Of a stretch of DNA of 64,000 bases, positions 8,686 through 16,408 are shown one piece after another. The notes beneath the pieces are model-generated. The model made no database searches, was not told the DNA's origin, and worked only from the letters and a program-made list of their open reading frames with translations. Within the stretch, counting starts at the first letter, position 1; each line of letters opens with the position of its first letter. The stretch spans positions 248,001 to 312,000 of the forward strand of contig CAIJOA010000028.1 of assembly GCA_903822185.1 (NCBI GenBank), in the 5' to 3' direction. The translations under genes and the position numbers were made by a program. The DNA comes from an uncultured Rhodospirillales bacterium. GTDB taxonomy: Bacteria > Pseudomonadota > Alphaproteobacteria > ATCC43930 > CGMCC-115725.

Positions 8686-9306
8686 ATGCCGAACTTTCGC
8701 AGCCTTTTAGATGCAATCGACGGGATTGCCTACACGACCGATGCCGACGCCCGCATTACCGCAATCGGGCTACCGCACTGGAACAGATTCGCCACCGCAA
8801 ACGAAGCACCGGATCTCGACGCGCATCCTTATGTCGGACGGCCCATCTTCGACTTCATTGAAGGTGAATCGGTACGCGGCGTCTATCGCGAACGCATCAA
8901 AGAAGTTTTGGGCACCGGCCAGGCCGCTATCTTCGCCACCCGTTGCGACGGTCCGAAGGTCAAACGCGAACTGCGGGTATCGATCACCCGCCTCGATGAC
9001 GAGGATCAGAGCCACGGTCTTCTATTTCAATTTGAAATAATCGATGAAGTGAGCCGCCCGGCGCTCGACATCTACGACTTCAAAGCCGTATCCGTCTGGC
9101 TAAAGGGTCAGGCCGATGTGCCGATCGTCACGATGTGCAGCTTTTGCCAGCGCCTTGCGCTCGATTCCGGCAACGACGCGCACGAATGGATTTCAGCTGA
9201 GCATTACTATCATCGCGGCGGCGTCAGCAAAGTCCGCGTCAGCCATGGGCTCTGCGCCGACTGCTATACTGAGCATCACGAGGAACGGCTCGGCCCCAGA
9301 GCCTAA
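8686..9306 (+). CDS. PAS-like protein with C-terminal CxxC/CxxC zinc-knuckle
   Basis: About 206 residues. The N-terminal two thirds look like a PAS fold ('LDAIDGIAYTTDADARITAIG', 'VGRPIFDFIEG', then 'KRELRVSITRL'). The C terminus has 'MCSFCQRLA' followed about 40 residues later by 'SHGLCADCYTEH', a paired CxxC arrangement often found at the end of PAS-containing signalling proteins and probably metal-binding. There is no kinase or DNA-binding domain, so it may be a single-domain sensor or adaptor. I use the ATG at 8686; a TTG at 8605 is in frame but gives an unlikely basic leader. Its stop interlocks with that of the convergent carbonic anhydrase gene. Confidence 0.7.
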   Translation: MPNFRSLLDAIDGIAYTTDADARITAIGLPHWNRFATANEAPDLDAHPYVGRPIFDFIEGESVRGVYRERIKEVLGTGQAAIFATRCDGPKVKRELRVSITRLDDEDQSHGLLFQFEIIDEVSRPALDIYDFKAVSVWLKGQADVPIVTMCSFCQRLALDSGNDAHEWISAEHYYHRGGVSKVRVSHGLCADCYTEHHEERLGPRA

Positions 9307-9902
9307 GGCGTGTCGCGGACCGCCGTCACATTGAGATCGTTCACCAAGCCGTTCGACAAAGAATAGACCCAGCCATGGATGCTGAGGTCCTGCCCCCGTG
9401 CCCAGGCGTCCTGAATGAAGACATCGCTGGCGACGTTCTTCACCTGACGCATGACATTGAGTTCGCATAACCGGTTAAGCCGCGCGCGCTCATCGGGGAT
9501 CGCATCGAGCGCAGCGCGGTTCTCGTGAAACACTTCGCGGATTGGATGCAGCCAGTGATCGACGAGGCCACGCCGCTTCCCATCGACCGATGCAGCAACG
9601 CCACCGCAGCCGTAATGCCCGACGACCAGGATATGTTTGACCTTGAGCACATCGACGGCGAATTGCAGCACTGAAAGATAGTTGCTGTCCTGCGGCGGGG
9701 CCAGATTCGCGACGTTGCGATGCACGAACAGCTCGCCTGGGTCCAGCCCGACGATTTCGTTGGCCGGAACCCGGCTGTCCGAGCAACCGATCCACAGATA
9801 TTCCGGGGCCTGCTGACCTTCGAGTCGCTTAAAGAATCCAGCGTCCGCCGCCACTTTGGAGGCGGCCCAGGCGCGATTGTTGGCTTTCAGTTGGTCCAGC
9901 AT
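9303..9902 (-). CDS. can: Beta-class carbonic anhydrase
   Basis: A 199-residue cytosolic zinc enzyme that interconverts CO2 and bicarbonate, which supplies carboxylating enzymes. The expected zinc ligands are present: Cys40 with the Asp42-Arg44 dyad in 'WIGCSDSRVPAN', and His96 and Cys99 in 'VVGHYGCGGV'. The length is normal for the short bacterial Can/CynT type and no signal peptide is seen. No cynS (cyanase) is adjacent, which favours the housekeeping Can role. The gene stands alone, and its last four bases overlap the convergent PAS/zinc gene. Confidence 0.96.
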   Translation of the reverse strand: MLDQLKANNRAWAASKVAADAGFFKRLEGQQAPEYLWIGCSDSRVPANEIVGLDPGELFVHRNVANLAPPQDSNYLSVLQFAVDVLKVKHILVVGHYGCGGVAASVDGKRRGLVDHWLHPIREVFHENRAALDAIPDERARLNRLCELNVMRQVKNVASDVFIQDAWARGQDLSIHGWVYSLSNGLVNDLNVTAVRDTP

Positions 9903-10015
9903 GATCTGCCTAACGATGTAACGCCGCCATCCGCCGATCTCAAGCGCCGCTAATCCCCCTCGACGCTATCGCCCCGATACGGTACGACATAGCGACGAAT
10001 TGGAGGGAGACGAAC

Positions 10016-10285
10016 ATGAATTTGCGCCCGTTGGCCATTTTGCTGACCTTACCGCTCTGGGCTTGCTCGAACCCCGACGGGACGATGGCGCTCAAGGTCG
10101 TCGAAACGCCGGTTTATGCCGCTTTCAAGACCGTTCAATGCGTCGCCGCCGGGCCGATCCTGGCGCCCGCCGCCCTCGTCTCGGCCGTTGTTCCCTTCAA
10201 GGACAGCAAGAACGGCAGCGGCGTGGATTACATCGCCGGTGGCGTGAGCGACGCCTGCAACCCGCCCTGGACTGCCCAGCCCTAA
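10016..10285 (+). CDS. Small lipoprotein, function unknown
   Basis: An 89-residue protein with a lipoprotein signal peptide ending in the lipobox 'LWAC' (Cys17). The mature part is about 73 residues with two further cysteines ('VQCVA' and 'DACNPPW') that could form a disulfide in the periplasm, and a hydrophobic Ala/Val stretch between them. A clear GGAGG ribosome site lies upstream (around 10003). No domain is recognised. A GC-rich hairpin follows the gene, so it is probably transcribed alone. Confidence 0.75.
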   Translation: MNLRPLAILLTLPLWACSNPDGTMALKVVETPVYAAFKTVQCVAAGPILAPAALVSAVVPFKDSKNGSGVDYIAGGVSDACNPPWTAQP

Positions 10286-10293
10286 GCTAAAAT

Positions 10294-10315
10294 CGCGGAG
10301 GCAAGGTCCTCCGCG
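10294..10315 (+). terminator. Hairpin after the small lipoprotein gene
   Basis: Eight-base perfect arms CGCGGAGG and CCTCCGCG flank a six-base loop, starting nine bases after the lipoprotein stop codon. There is no long T-run, so the strength of termination is uncertain. Confidence 0.5.
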
Positions 10316-10376
10316 TTCGATCAACCTCCGGGATGTTCCGGTCCTTTTAGGCCAGTCCTTTTAGGAAAACGCCGCC

Positions 10377-10697
10377 ATGGCCTGGATCAGTTTGTTCGCC
10401 GCCGGCCTTTGCGAAGTTGTCTGGGCCGTGTTCATGAAGCAATCGCACGGCTTTACCCGGCTATGGCCGTCGGTCATTACCGTCATCGGGATGATCGCGA
10501 GCGTCGGCCTCCTCTCCTTCTCGATGAAGACCCTACCGCTCGGCACGGCTTATATGATCTGGACCGGAATCGGCGCCGTCGGCGCGTTCCTCGTCGGCAT
10601 CACGCTGCTTGGCGAGGAGATCAACGCAATGCGCGTCGTCGCCGCCATCTTGATCGTCAGCGGTCTCGTAACGATGAAATTATCGTCGTCGAGTTGA
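10377..10697 (+). CDS. sugE: SMR-family exporter of the SugE/Gdx type
   Basis: A 106-residue inner-membrane protein with four helices. The conserved Glu in helix 1 ('AGLCEVVWAVFMK') is the proton/substrate site. The sequence 'GFTRLWPS' after it and 'PLGTAYMIWTGIGAVGAFLVG' are characteristic of the SugE branch, whose studied members export guanidinium (Gdx). An AGGA ribosome site lies ten bases upstream. The leader has an 11-base direct repeat (10341-10351 and 10355-10365) but no recognisable guanidine riboswitch. It converges with the TPR gene, leaving three bases between the stop codons. Confidence 0.92.
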   Translation: MAWISLFAAGLCEVVWAVFMKQSHGFTRLWPSVITVIGMIASVGLLSFSMKTLPLGTAYMIWTGIGAVGAFLVGITLLGEEINAMRVVAAILIVSGLVTMKLSSSS

Positions 10698-10700
10698 CGC

Positions 10701-12587
10701 TTAGGAATTTGCGCGACGGCCGTAGAGCAGCGTCACGTTGATGCGCCGGTTCTGATAACCTTCCTTGAACGAAATCTGATCGGTTTCATGAAACAGATCG
10801 GAATCGAAAATCACCGCGCGATTGGAACGATAGGGAACCGTCATCGACTTCGCCCCCGCCTTGTCGAGGAAGTCGCGGGCATGGGTCGTGTCGATGCTGT
10901 TGAATTTGGCAAAGTCCCAATCCAACGGCGCGGCGACGTCCCAAACCACCAAGCCACCGCTTTCCAGATTAAGATTGGCCTCATCGGGCGTGATCCAGAA
11001 ATTGACGTTTACCGCCGCAAAATCCGCATGAAGGCGGATACCGCGAAGCGTGCTGTCATATTTGAAGGCCCAAGCATAGAGCAGCGGATGCCCGCCGAAG
11101 ATCGCCGGATAGGTCTGGCGCAACTCCTCGCCGATCTGCGCCAGCAGCGGCGATGTGAAGCCTGATTCAGGAAACGCGCCGAGATAGCCGTCGCTATAAA
11201 CGCGCCGCCACATCGTCGAGCCCCAGCAAAACTTGCGCAGCTTGGTCAGCGCTTCCTCTGTCAGAAGATTATCGATGACGACGACTTGCGGGCGATTGTT
11301 TCGCCACTGTTGGTCGATATCGGTAATCGTATTGTCGGGATTGACCGCCGGCGTCGTCAGCCGCTCGCCATCGGCAAGCCGCAGCCGATTGCCGGCCATG
11401 ATCCCTTGTCCGGCGAGATAGTCGCGCTGTTCGCGATCGTGCTGCGTCTTGTGAGGCGGCGGCGGCGGTTCGCCGGGCGGATCGGCATATTTCAGTTCGG
11501 CAGAACGTGTGCAGGCGGCGAAGCCAGCGTCAATATCGCCACTGTCGCAGAGAACATTACCGAGATGCAGATGCGCCTCGGCATAATCGGGCTTCACCGC
11601 AATCGCCTGACGATAGCTTGCCATCGCCTCGTCCAGCTTGCCCTGATCCTTCAGTGCATTGCCCAGATTGTTATGCGCCTCGGCGAAGTCCGGTTGGAGC
11701 GACAACGCGCGGCGGATCGAGGGAATCGCCTCGTCTGGCTTGCCCTGCTGCACCAACAGACCACCGAGATTGTTATGCGCCCAGGCAAAGTCCGGCGTCA
11801 GCCCCGCGGCGCGACGATACGCGGCGACGGCTTCATCCGTTTTGCCGAGATCCTTGAGCGCATTGCCCAAATTATATTGGATCTGAGATGACTTCGGCGT
11901 CAGCGCCAAGGCCTTGCGGAAACAATCGACCGCTTCTTCCAGCTTGCCCTGATCCTTGAGCGCATTGCCAAGATTGTTGAGCGCGTTGTCGTAATTCTTT
12001 TTGACGGCGAGCGCACGGCGATAGGATTCGATCGCCTCGTCCAGCCTTCCTTGCCCTTGCAAGGCAACGCCGAGATTATTGTGCGCCTCGGCATTCTTCG
12101 GCTGCAGAGCGATGAATTGCTGATAGAGCGCCGCCGCTTCGATCAGGCGATTGGCGTGATGATGTTGCATCGCCGCTTGATAAAGCGCGTTCGCATCGGT
12201 CGGCGTCGAACGGGCCGGTTGGCTTTTCTGAATCTGCGCCATTAATTGATCGACGGCCGGACCCGACAGGCCGCGCTGCATTGCCTGTTCAAGCACGCCG
12301 CGCGCACCCTCGGCATTATTCGCGATCAGAAGTGCCTCGGCAAAGGACAGCCAATAGACGGCCTGGTTGGGATCGGCCTCCAACGCGGCTTGCAGATGCG
12401 GCAGCCCTATCGCCGGCTGCCCCGCCTCCATCGCCAGTCCGCCGAGATTATAGTTGGCCTCGGCATGGCGTGGCTGCGCCTGGAGGATTTGACGATAAAG
12501 CTGTTCGGCTTCTTGCCGCCTCCCGGCCTGATGATGGGTGATGGCTTGTTGGAGAGCCTGCTCGATCTGCGCATCGTTGAGTGACAT
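10701..12587 (-). CDS. TPR-repeat protein with C-terminal 2OG-Fe(II) oxygenase-like domain
   Basis: A 628-residue soluble protein. Residues about 1-370 form around nine tetratricopeptide repeats, several nearly identical ('AHNNLGNALKDQGKLDEA' type). A Pro-rich linker (about 373-382) leads to a C-terminal domain (about 430-628). That domain contains His520-x-Asp522 in 'IRLHADFAAVN', His600 in 'DLFHETD' and Arg614/615 in 'QNRRINVTLLYGRR', the iron- and oxoglutarate-binding pattern of dioxygenases that hydroxylate proteins or small molecules. The TPR array probably recruits the substrate. No nearby gene indicates what that is. The ATG at 12587 has no clear ribosome site. Confidence 0.85.
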   Translation of the reverse strand: MSLNDAQIEQALQQAITHHQAGRRQEAEQLYRQILQAQPRHAEANYNLGGLAMEAGQPAIGLPHLQAALEADPNQAVYWLSFAEALLIANNAEGARGVLEQAMQRGLSGPAVDQLMAQIQKSQPARSTPTDANALYQAAMQHHHANRLIEAAALYQQFIALQPKNAEAHNNLGVALQGQGRLDEAIESYRRALAVKKNYDNALNNLGNALKDQGKLEEAVDCFRKALALTPKSSQIQYNLGNALKDLGKTDEAVAAYRRAAGLTPDFAWAHNNLGGLLVQQGKPDEAIPSIRRALSLQPDFAEAHNNLGNALKDQGKLDEAMASYRQAIAVKPDYAEAHLHLGNVLCDSGDIDAGFAACTRSAELKYADPPGEPPPPPHKTQHDREQRDYLAGQGIMAGNRLRLADGERLTTPAVNPDNTITDIDQQWRNNRPQVVVIDNLLTEEALTKLRKFCWGSTMWRRVYSDGYLGAFPESGFTSPLLAQIGEELRQTYPAIFGGHPLLYAWAFKYDSTLRGIRLHADFAAVNVNFWITPDEANLNLESGGLVVWDVAAPLDWDFAKFNSIDTTHARDFLDKAGAKSMTVPYRSNRAVIFDSDLFHETDQISFKEGYQNRRINVTLLYGRRANS

Positions 12588-12762
12588 GTCGAAAACGAGC
12601 CTCGCCGAATACTTACCGCGGCAAGCGTTTTAGCCTTTGTAACGCTTCGATAAAAGCGCGGCGTCGGACCTTGGAGGCGTTCCAGAGGCTTGATGGCGGA
12701 TTTGAACCAAATACCCTATGGAGGATTGTACTTAGGGATGTTCCACAGAATGAGGAATCATC

Positions 12763-13107
12763 ATGCAGCGCCTTGTCATCGCAATTGCCGCTTTCGGCAT
12801 GACGGCCGGTATTTCATCCGCCGCTTTCGCTCAGTCTAGCGCTAGCGCCACCGCAGCCATCCACGAATCGATCAATACCATCGGGGCGAGCCGCAATAGC
12901 GTTCCCTCAGACCCCGGCGCCGTCGGCCCGGGCGGCAACATCTACTCCGACAGCGTCACCAGTTATTCCGCAGGCGCCGCCAATTCGCTGAGTACGCTTG
13001 GCCCCGTAGCCGGCCCGGCGAATGTTGCGCCGACGCCCGGCGCCAATAGTCTCAGCGGCTTTCAGAATCCAGGGGTTGGCGTTCACGGCGGCCCGGGCGC
13101 TTACTGA
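12763..13107 (+). CDS. Small secreted Ser/Ala/Gly-rich protein
   Basis: A 114-residue protein with a classical signal peptide ('LVIAIAAFGMTAGISSAAFA', cleavage before 'QSSAS'). The mature part is low-complexity, rich in Ser, Ala, Gly, Asn and Pro, without cysteines or a recognisable domain. A GAGGAA ribosome site precedes the ATG. It lies between the TPR-oxygenase gene (divergent) and a STAS-like gene. Function unknown; a structural surface or matrix role would fit the composition but is a guess. Confidence 0.65.
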   Translation: MQRLVIAIAAFGMTAGISSAAFAQSSASATAAIHESINTIGASRNSVPSDPGAVGPGGNIYSDSVTSYSAGAANSLSTLGPVAGPANVAPTPGANSLSGFQNPGVGVHGGPGAY

Positions 13108-13292
13108 TCTCTCTACGTCAAGGTCACACAATCAAAGCGGGCTTTGAAACCGCCACAGTGGTACGGTGGCGGGAACATGTGAATTTTACCCTGCGGCCGC
13201 GATAGAACAAAATAAGAACAATCTGGCGGTCAAAATGCGGAACCGATCGCTTCGCGCCGTGGTCGATTTTTGATTGCAAGGATATTGAGCCA

Positions 13293-13703
13293 ATGACGCA
13301 CAGCGTCAGATTGAACGAAGAACTTGGCGTCATCGTCGTACGCTTTCACGCCGCGCCAAACTTCGATGAAATCAAAACCCTGTTTGACGATGCCGTGCAG
13401 ATGCCCGGCTTCCGTCCGGGGCTTTTCCTGGTTGCCGATTTCCGTCTGACGAACGCGCCATTGACCGGCGCCGAAATCCGCCACCTTGCCGATTACGTCC
13501 TTCGTACAGACGCGCAGTGGGGCGCAACGAAATGGTCGATCCTGACGTCCGAAGCCACCACCTTCGGCCTCGGGCGCATGTTCATGGCGTTGACCGACGA
13601 TCATGAAGTGACGACGCATGTGTTTCGAACCGTTACCGAAGCCGACGATTGGTTCGGGCTGGGCGTCGAGATGTACGATATCTTGGCGCGCACGCCGGAG
13701 TGA
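13293..13703 (+). CDS. Conserved hypothetical protein, SpoIIAA/STAS-like
   Basis: A 136-residue soluble protein. The beta-alpha pattern ('GVIVVRFHAAPNFDEIKTLFD', 'GLFLVADFRL', 'EIRHLADYV', 'WSILTSEATTFGLGRMF') resembles SpoIIAA-like or STAS-like small proteins, which bind nucleotides or anti-sigma factors. No catalytic motif is visible. An AAGGA ribosome site lies about ten bases upstream of the ATG. It converges with the TusA gene nine bases away. Assignment to a family is tentative. Confidence 0.6.
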   Translation: MTHSVRLNEELGVIVVRFHAAPNFDEIKTLFDDAVQMPGFRPGLFLVADFRLTNAPLTGAEIRHLADYVLRTDAQWGATKWSILTSEATTFGLGRMFMALTDDHEVTTHVFRTVTEADDWFGLGVEMYDILARTPE

Positions 13704-13712
13704 CCTGACGGA

Positions 13713-13943
13713 CTAGCTCGCTTTTTTCATCGTGAAGATCAGGACGCCATCTGGCGTCTGGCGGCAATCGAGCATATGCGCACCGGTCGTCGTACAAAAA
13801 TGCTCGAAATCTTTGACCGCGCCCGGATCGGTCGCCTGCACTTCCATCGTACCACCCGCCGGCAATGCCTTAAGCGCCTTACGGGCTTTGAGCACCGGCA
13901 GCGGACATTTCATGCCTTTGGTATCGACAACCACATCAGCCAT
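13713..13943 (-). CDS. tusA: TusA-family sulfur carrier protein
   Basis: A 76-residue protein with the family signature 'DTKGMKCPLPVLKARKAL'. The conserved Cys13 carries persulfide sulfur for tRNA thiolation, molybdenum-cofactor or sulfur-metabolism pathways. The rest fits the two-layer fold ('GGTMEVQATDPGAVKDFEHFC' is close to the consensus). A second Cys in 'EHFCTTTG' is common in such proteins. No tusBCDE or dsr genes are nearby, so the acceptor is unknown and the symbol is a family name. Confidence 0.9.
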   Translation of the reverse strand: MADVVVDTKGMKCPLPVLKARKALKALPAGGTMEVQATDPGAVKDFEHFCTTTGAHMLDCRQTPDGVLIFTMKKAS

Positions 13944-14036
13944 GCATGAAGTCTAGCGCGGCGGTCTTCAAGATTGAATGACCCCGCGGAAAGAAGTCTG
14001 TGGACGCTCTATTTTTATCTTCTTTTTAGCGACGGA

Positions 14037-14654
14037 TCATCCGGTCACCGACCAGGCGCGCTGAACCGCGGGACGCGCCGCGATCGCATCATGCCAACGC
14101 AACAGGTTGGGATAATCGCCAATACCGAGGCCCTCTTTGCCGTGGATGTGGGTATCGGGATAGCAGGCGATGTCGGCAATTGAATAAGCACCGGCGAGAT
14201 ATTCGTGATCGGCGAGATGCTTATCGAACACGGCAAAGCAATCCTTCACCTGGTCGGCGTAATGGCTTCTCACTTGCGGCAACGGCTCGGGAAAGCGATG
14301 GGTGAAGAGGCCGTATTGCTGCGCGAAAGGCGTAAAGGTCGAACTGCCATAGAACAGCCATTGATCGACCCGCGTCCGCTGCGCCGGTGCCGTGGGATAC
14401 AGCGCACCGCCCGCTTTCTCACCGAGATATTTGAGAATGGCGCCGGACTCGCATAGCGTCACGCGTCCGCCCGGCCCTTCGTCATCGACCAGCGCCGGAA
14501 TTTTATGGCCGGGGCTAATCTTGAGATAGTCGGGCGAGAATTGTTCCTTCTTCTGAAGATTGATCGGCATCTTCTTATGCGGCAATCCGGACTCTTCCAT
14601 CCCCTGCAGCGCCTTGCGGCCGTTATCCGTTAGCCAGAAATAAAGCTCGATCAT
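14037..14654 (-). CDS. Glutathione S-transferase family protein (YfcG/YghU-like)
   Basis: A 205-residue two-domain GST. The thioredoxin-like N-terminal domain has 'ELYFWLTDNGRKAL', 'HKIPALVDDEG' (cis-Pro loop) and 'LCESGAILKYLGEK' (Glu-Ser binding the glutathione glutamyl group). The all-alpha C-terminal domain contains 'YSIADIACYP', the usual N-capping box. The 'TDNGRKA' stretch, in place of a catalytic Tyr or Ser motif, suggests the Nu-class disulfide reductases YfcG and YghU. It is probably a stand-alone gene. Confidence 0.87.
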   Translation of the reverse strand: MIELYFWLTDNGRKALQGMEESGLPHKKMPINLQKKEQFSPDYLKISPGHKIPALVDDEGPGGRVTLCESGAILKYLGEKAGGALYPTAPAQRTRVDQWLFYGSSTFTPFAQQYGLFTHRFPEPLPQVRSHYADQVKDCFAVFDKHLADHEYLAGAYSIADIACYPDTHIHGKEGLGIGDYPNLLRWHDAIAARPAVQRAWSVTG

Positions 14655-14720
14655 CTCCCCGCTCCTCTTCTCACGCGTTGCGGCTATTAAGTCATTGTTT
14701 CACCGCTTTGCCAAATGGTC

Positions 14721-15503
14721 TTAACGGCGCCGATCCTTCAGCACGATCCAGGCCGGCGCGTGATCGCTGGCGCCAACTTCACCGCGCACCGCGCGATCCA
14801 CCCCGCCGGTTTCAAGCCGGCGAGCTGCTGTAGCATTCAACAGAAAATGATCCAGCCGCAGGCCGGCGTTACGCGGCCACCGCTCGCGCTTGTAATCCCA
14901 GTAGGTGTACATCGGCTCTTTCGGATGGAGCTTGCGGATCGCATCGGTCCAGCCGTCGTCGAGCAGCCGGCGAAACGCCGCGCGGCTTTTCGGTTGCAGC
15001 AAGGCGTCTTTCGCCCACGACTTGGTTGGATAGATATCGAAATCGGTCGGCACGACATTGTAGTCGCCGGCGAGCACGATCGGCGCACGTGTTGCCTTGA
15101 GGCTCGCGGCATGAGCGATTAGCCGATCGAACCAGGCAAGCTTGTAATCGAATTTGGGGCCAGGCTGTGGATTGCCGTTCGGCAGATAGATCGAGGCGAT
15201 CAGCACGCCCTGAACCGCTGCCTCGATATAGCGGCTTTGAATGTCGCCGGGATCGCCGGGCAACGACGTGCGGGTCAGCAGAGGCTCCGCCCCCTTGGAC
15301 AGAATGGCGACGCCGTTCCAAGTCTTCTGCCCACGCCAAACGGCGCGATAGCCGGCGTCGGCGATGGCGGTCTCCGGAAATTGAGAGTCCGCTGCCTTCA
15401 GTTCCTGAAGACAAACGACGTCAGGATCTGCTTCCGCGAGCCACGCCAAGAGATTCGGCAAGCGCTTGTTGATGTTGTTGATATTGAAACTGGCGATCTT
15501 CAC
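14721..15503 (-). CDS. xth: Exodeoxyribonuclease III
   Basis: About 260 residues. This is an AP endonuclease and 3'-5' exonuclease of base-excision repair in the cytosol. Conserved metal and catalytic residues are in 'VKIASFNINNINKRL' (Asn), 'VVCLQELK' (Glu), 'ASIYLPNG', 'VLAGDYNVVPTD' (Asp and Asn) and 'GASDHAPAWI' (Asp-His pair). I start it at GTG 15503, where the family begins with 'VKIASFN'; the frame extends upstream but that part is non-homologous. This start overlaps the YihY gene stop as GTGA, so the two are probably translationally coupled. Confidence 0.95.
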   Translation of the reverse strand: MKIASFNINNINKRLPNLLAWLAEADPDVVCLQELKAADSQFPETAIADAGYRAVWRGQKTWNGVAILSKGAEPLLTRTSLPGDPGDIQSRYIEAAVQGVLIASIYLPNGNPQPGPKFDYKLAWFDRLIAHAASLKATRAPIVLAGDYNVVPTDFDIYPTKSWAKDALLQPKSRAAFRRLLDDGWTDAIRKLHPKEPMYTYWDYKRERWPRNAGLRLDHFLLNATAARRLETGGVDRAVRGEVGASDHAPAWIVLKDRRR

Positions 15504-16348
15504 GTCGGCGCGGGCGCGTCCGGATCGTTCTGATGCGCGAAGACATAGGTAAATTCCGCGCCGAGCAGGAATATCTGCGCGCAATAATAGACCCACAGCA
15601 GGATGATGATGAGCGCGCTGGCCGCGCCGTAACTCGACGCGACGGCGCTGCTGCCGATATAGAGGCCGATAGCGAATTTGCCGACGCTCAGCATGATCGC
15701 CGTCAACAGCGCACCGATGCCGACGTCGCGCCATTGCACCGGCGTATCGGGCAGGAATTTGTAAATCGCCCCGATCACTACCGTCAGCAACGACAGCGAC
15801 AGTACGATATCGAGGCCACCGAGGATAACCGGCAAGCCCGGCAAGATGTCTTTCAGATAATCGCTGGCCGCCGAGGTTAATGCACTGAGTCCCAACGACA
15901 CGATCAGCAGAAAGCCGAGGATCATGACGAGGCCTAGGCTGGTTAAACGCGCCCGGATGAAGACCGAGAGCGACGCGCCATGGGGGCTGGCCTTCCAGAT
16001 ATCGTTCATCGCCGACTGCATTTCACCGAAAACGCCGCTGGCGGTGACCAGCAACGTCACCGCCCCCACCAAAGTCGCGACGATGCCGGCCGTCTTACCC
16101 GCCGCGCTGAGAATCATCTGTTGGAGAAGATCGGCGCTTTCCGGCCCCATCAGGCCGCGAAACTGCTGAAAGATAGCGTCCTGTGCCGCGTCCCGGCCGA
16201 ACACCAGCCCCGCCAGAGCAATTACGATGACCAGAACCGGCGCGAGCGAGAAGACAGCGTAATACGCGATGGCCGCGCCGTGGCTCAACGCTTCATCGGC
16301 GATGAATCGCTGGACCGTCCGCCGCGCCAAGACCCACGCCTGCAACAT
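15500..16348 (-). CDS. YihY/BrkB-family inner-membrane protein
   Basis: About 282 residues with six predicted membrane helices. Hallmarks are 'ALSHGAAIAYYAVFSLAPVL' in the first helix, 'SGVFGEMQSAMNDIW' and, near the end, 'SSYGAASALIIILLWVYYCAQIFLLGAEF', here broken into overlapping motifs. The family is widespread; despite the name 'ribonuclease BN' in old annotations it is not a nuclease, and its function is unsettled. I use the ATG at 16348 because GGAGG lies five bases upstream; GTG codons further up are unlikely. It is cotranscribed with xth through a four-base overlap. Confidence 0.92.
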   Translation of the reverse strand: MLQAWVLARRTVQRFIADEALSHGAAIAYYAVFSLAPVLVIVIALAGLVFGRDAAQDAIFQQFRGLMGPESADLLQQMILSAAGKTAGIVATLVGAVTLLVTASGVFGEMQSAMNDIWKASPHGASLSVFIRARLTSLGLVMILGFLLIVSLGLSALTSAASDYLKDILPGLPVILGGLDIVLSLSLLTVVIGAIYKFLPDTPVQWRDVGIGALLTAIMLSVGKFAIGLYIGSSAVASSYGAASALIIILLWVYYCAQIFLLGAEFTYVFAHQNDPDAPAPT

Positions 16349-16408
16349 GCTTGCCTCCACCACCGATAAGTAGCGAAGGGCAAGTTTGTTCCGGCAGGAC
16401 GAACCGCG

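Noticed and set aside
10286-10376. Possible guanidine riboswitch before sugE
   Set aside because: The hairpin loop is CAAGGT rather than the ACGR loops of guanidine-II, and the pairing of guanidine-I and -III is not seen. The hairpin is better read as the end of the upstream lipoprotein gene.
15504-15734. N-terminal 77-codon extension of exonuclease III
   Set aside because: The extension overlaps the YihY gene and has no similarity to the enzyme. The GTG at 15503 gives the standard N terminus and a GTGA overlap.
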